A DNA stretch of 64,000 bases, taken from positions 349,371 to 413,370 of the forward strand of contig NZ_AWZU01000001.1 in the NCBI RefSeq assembly GCF_000472385.1. The letters are read 5' to 3'. The notes beneath the pieces were generated by a model, which searched no databases, was not told the DNA's origin, and worked only from the letters and a program-made list of their open reading frames with translations. Positions 62,739 through 64,000 of this stretch are shown here, piece after piece. The translations under genes and the position numbers were made by a program. This DNA is from Bradyrhizobium sp. ARR65. Its GTDB lineage: Bacteria; Pseudomonadota; Alphaproteobacteria; Rhizobiales; Xanthobacteraceae. Numbering within the stretch: position 1 is the first letter of the stretch; each line of letters starts with the position of its first letter.

Positions 62739-63797
62739 TCAGGCCGATACGCCACAGGCCTCATTGTAGACGGAAAGCGTCTCTTTGGCGGCCCGTAGAC
62801 ATGCGAGCCATTCAAGATTGCGGCTGGCGTTGGCACGCCAGGTCTGCCGCAGATCGGCGTCTTCAATCAGATGGGTCAATGCCTCGGCCAAGTGAGCCGG
62901 AGAATGCGCAGGGACCAGAATGCCTGCCGAGCCGCGGTCCAGGACCTCCGGAATTCCTCCCGTTCGGGTCGCGATGATTGCGCAGCCCGCTTGTCGTGCC
63001 TCTGCTAGCACCAGGCCGAAACCCTCACGGTGAGATGCCAGAACAAATATGTCCGCGCTTCGAAGGTGGGATGCTGGATCCGCGATTGAACCGCAAAATG
63101 TGATGCGGTCCGCACAAGAACTCGCGAGCGCCTGACGCTCGAATTTGGAGCGTTCGGGGCCGGCCCCCACGATGTAAAGATGGGCGTCGCGCGACTTGGC
63201 GGCCACGATAGAAAAGGCCGCAATTAAGTCACCGAGACCCTTGAAGGTCACCAATTCTGCGATCGTGATCACTGCCGGACGCTTGAGGGTGACGTCCCTG
63301 GAGGACGAAGATTCGCGCGGCGATCCCAAAGGTCCGTTGAGCACGACACGGATCTTCCGCGAAGGTATTCCGCGCGCACGCATTTCGGCAGCAAGATAGT
63401 TGCTGGCGCAAATCGAGATGTCTCCAACCGACATCAGCGGCGTACCAAAACGTCCGGAATTGTGCACGCTCGTAATGAGCTTGAAGCGGGCGCCGCGTTT
63501 GAGAACATAAGCAAACAGCGCGCCCGGGATCATATGAGCGTGCACGATGTCGGGATCGAACTCGCCGACTACACGGCGCAAGTTGCGGTACGTCGAGAGA
63601 AGGTGTCGTTTTGAACTCACCTCGATCGAATGAACGGTCACTCCCTCCCGCGTAAGCAACTCACGGAAGGAACCGCCCGCCCCTACAAACACGACATCGA
63701 TCCCGATCCGCGATTGCATGCAGGCGAGATCGACGGCTACGTTCACGACGCCATTGCCGCAGTTATTAAAGTGCGGAGCAATATGAACGACTTTCAT
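62739..63797 (-). CDS. Glycosyltransferase family 4 protein
   Basis: 352 residues, GT-B fold. N-terminal MKVVHIAPHFNNCGNGVVNV, VHAHMIPGALFAYVLKRG, an acceptor-domain segment, then ITIAELVTFKGLGDLIAAF, HLYIVGAGPERSKFE, and the donor motif SHREGFGLVLAEARQAGCAI with TGGIPEVLDRG (EX7E). Probably adds a sugar to a lipid-linked or exported glycan. The start at 63797 is preferred; a TTG 30 bp upstream is less likely. Confidence 0.94.
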   Translation of the reverse strand: MKVVHIAPHFNNCGNGVVNVAVDLACMQSRIGIDVVFVGAGGSFRELLTREGVTVHSIEVSSKRHLLSTYRNLRRVVGEFDPDIVHAHMIPGALFAYVLKRGARFKLITSVHNSGRFGTPLMSVGDISICASNYLAAEMRARGIPSRKIRVVLNGPLGSPRESSSSRDVTLKRPAVITIAELVTFKGLGDLIAAFSIVAAKSRDAHLYIVGAGPERSKFERQALASSCADRITFCGSIADPASHLRSADIFVLASHREGFGLVLAEARQAGCAIIATRTGGIPEVLDRGSAGILVPAHSPAHLAEALTHLIEDADLRQTWRANASRNLEWLACLRAAKETLSVYNEACGVSA

Positions 63798-63876
63798 CGC
63801 ATGGCTGGAAATAGCTTGATTAATCAAACGGTCCGAAAACTATAATATCTCCAGATCCACCATTTTGGTGAAATTT

Positions 63877-64000
63877 ATGTCGATTGGAAGCCTGCTTCCT
63901 CACTTGGCGAAAGCGGCCGGACGGTCGATTTTTCGTCGCATTTTCTACTCTCCACATTGGCGCATCGGCTGGCGTTTTGTTGCGGACGACGATGATGTCT
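63877..64000 (+). CDS. Gene start cut by the window edge (41 codons visible)
   Basis: ATG 63877 opens MSIGSLLPHLAKAAGRSIFR then RIFYSPHWRIGWRFVADDDD and runs off the window. The HWRIGWRFV motif occurs near the start of formyltransferase-associated, glucosamine-transferase-like proteins of polysaccharide loci; that identification is a guess. It is divergent from the glycosyltransferase gene. Confidence 0.55.
   Translation, partial: MSIGSLLPHLAKAAGRSIFRRIFYSPHWRIGWRFVADDDDV

Noticed and set aside
1..64000. CRISPR arrays, IS elements, prophage genes
   Set aside because: No regularly spaced repeats, no transposase, no integrase and no phage structural genes found on reading both strands.

Overview
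The window is GC-rich alphaproteobacterial DNA, most probably from Bradyrhizobium or a close relative in the Nitrobacteraceae. The evidence is a flagellar operon in the Caulobacter-like order fliF-fliG-fliH-fliN-flbD with sciP next to it, a PmtA-type phospholipid methyltransferase, DUF3309, DUF4112 and DUF3551 small proteins, and several dispersed palindromic repeat families typical of that group. No IS element, CRISPR array, rRNA or plasmid function was seen. One tRNA is present: tRNA-Met with anticodon CAT, at 29596-29672.

Layout. 1-6.6 kb: small conserved proteins, msrB and a secreted msrA, a RecD-like helicase and a luciferase-like oxidoreductase. 7.0-12.4 kb: a sulfonate uptake and desulfonation operon with two substrate-binding proteins, monooxygenase SsuD, permease SsuC, ATPase SsuB and a flavin reductase. 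12.5-17.5 kb: a 51-residue membrane peptide, a P450 with an unusual I-helix, a Tat-type amidohydrolase and an orphan sugar-type binding protein. 17.5-18.7 kb: repeat-derived DNA. 18.7-26.9 kb: flagellar genes, all on the minus strand (fliK-flgD, sciP, fliF-G-H-N-flbD). 27.2-29.7 kb: mnmA, pmtA, a frameshifted secreted protein and the tRNA. 29.7-31 kb: a decayed LysR/cupin/SDR locus. 31-38 kb: metabolic genes, including a phosphosulfolactate-synthase-like protein paired with MmgE/PrpD. 38-42 kb: acyltransferase, polysaccharide flippase and methyltransferase. 42-47 kb: an MFS transporter and a PhyH dioxygenase divergent from a LacI repressor, with two perfect operators between them, then a Cys/Met-metabolism PLP enzyme. 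47-54.8 kb: an RbbA-type ABC efflux operon and an HdeD-type membrane protein. 54.8-56.5 kb: remnants of an arginine deiminase pathway (two arcD fragments, one fused to an arcA fragment). 57-61.4 kb: a PAS histidine kinase, two LuxR-type response regulators and small secreted proteins. 61.7-64 kb: an O-methyltransferase, a glycosyltransferase and the start of a gene cut by the window edge.

Working together: the flagellar block encodes the MS ring, the switch and export parts FliG, FliH and FliN, hook assembly proteins, the sigma-54 activator FlbD and the CtrA antagonist SciP. The ssu block imports sulfonates and releases sulfite. The LacI protein very likely represses the divergent dioxygenase-transporter pair through the twin palindromes. 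The RbbA, permease and HlyD genes form one export machine, translationally coupled to a protein of unknown function.

The most interesting unexplained items are the ComA-like/MmgE-PrpD operon, the decayed loci with readable deletion junctions (30.65 kb and 56.2 kb), the two 18-bp LacI operators, a recurrent TGATCA-N3-TGATCA motif in the two-component region, and two short genes (51 and 58 residues) that are easy to miss.
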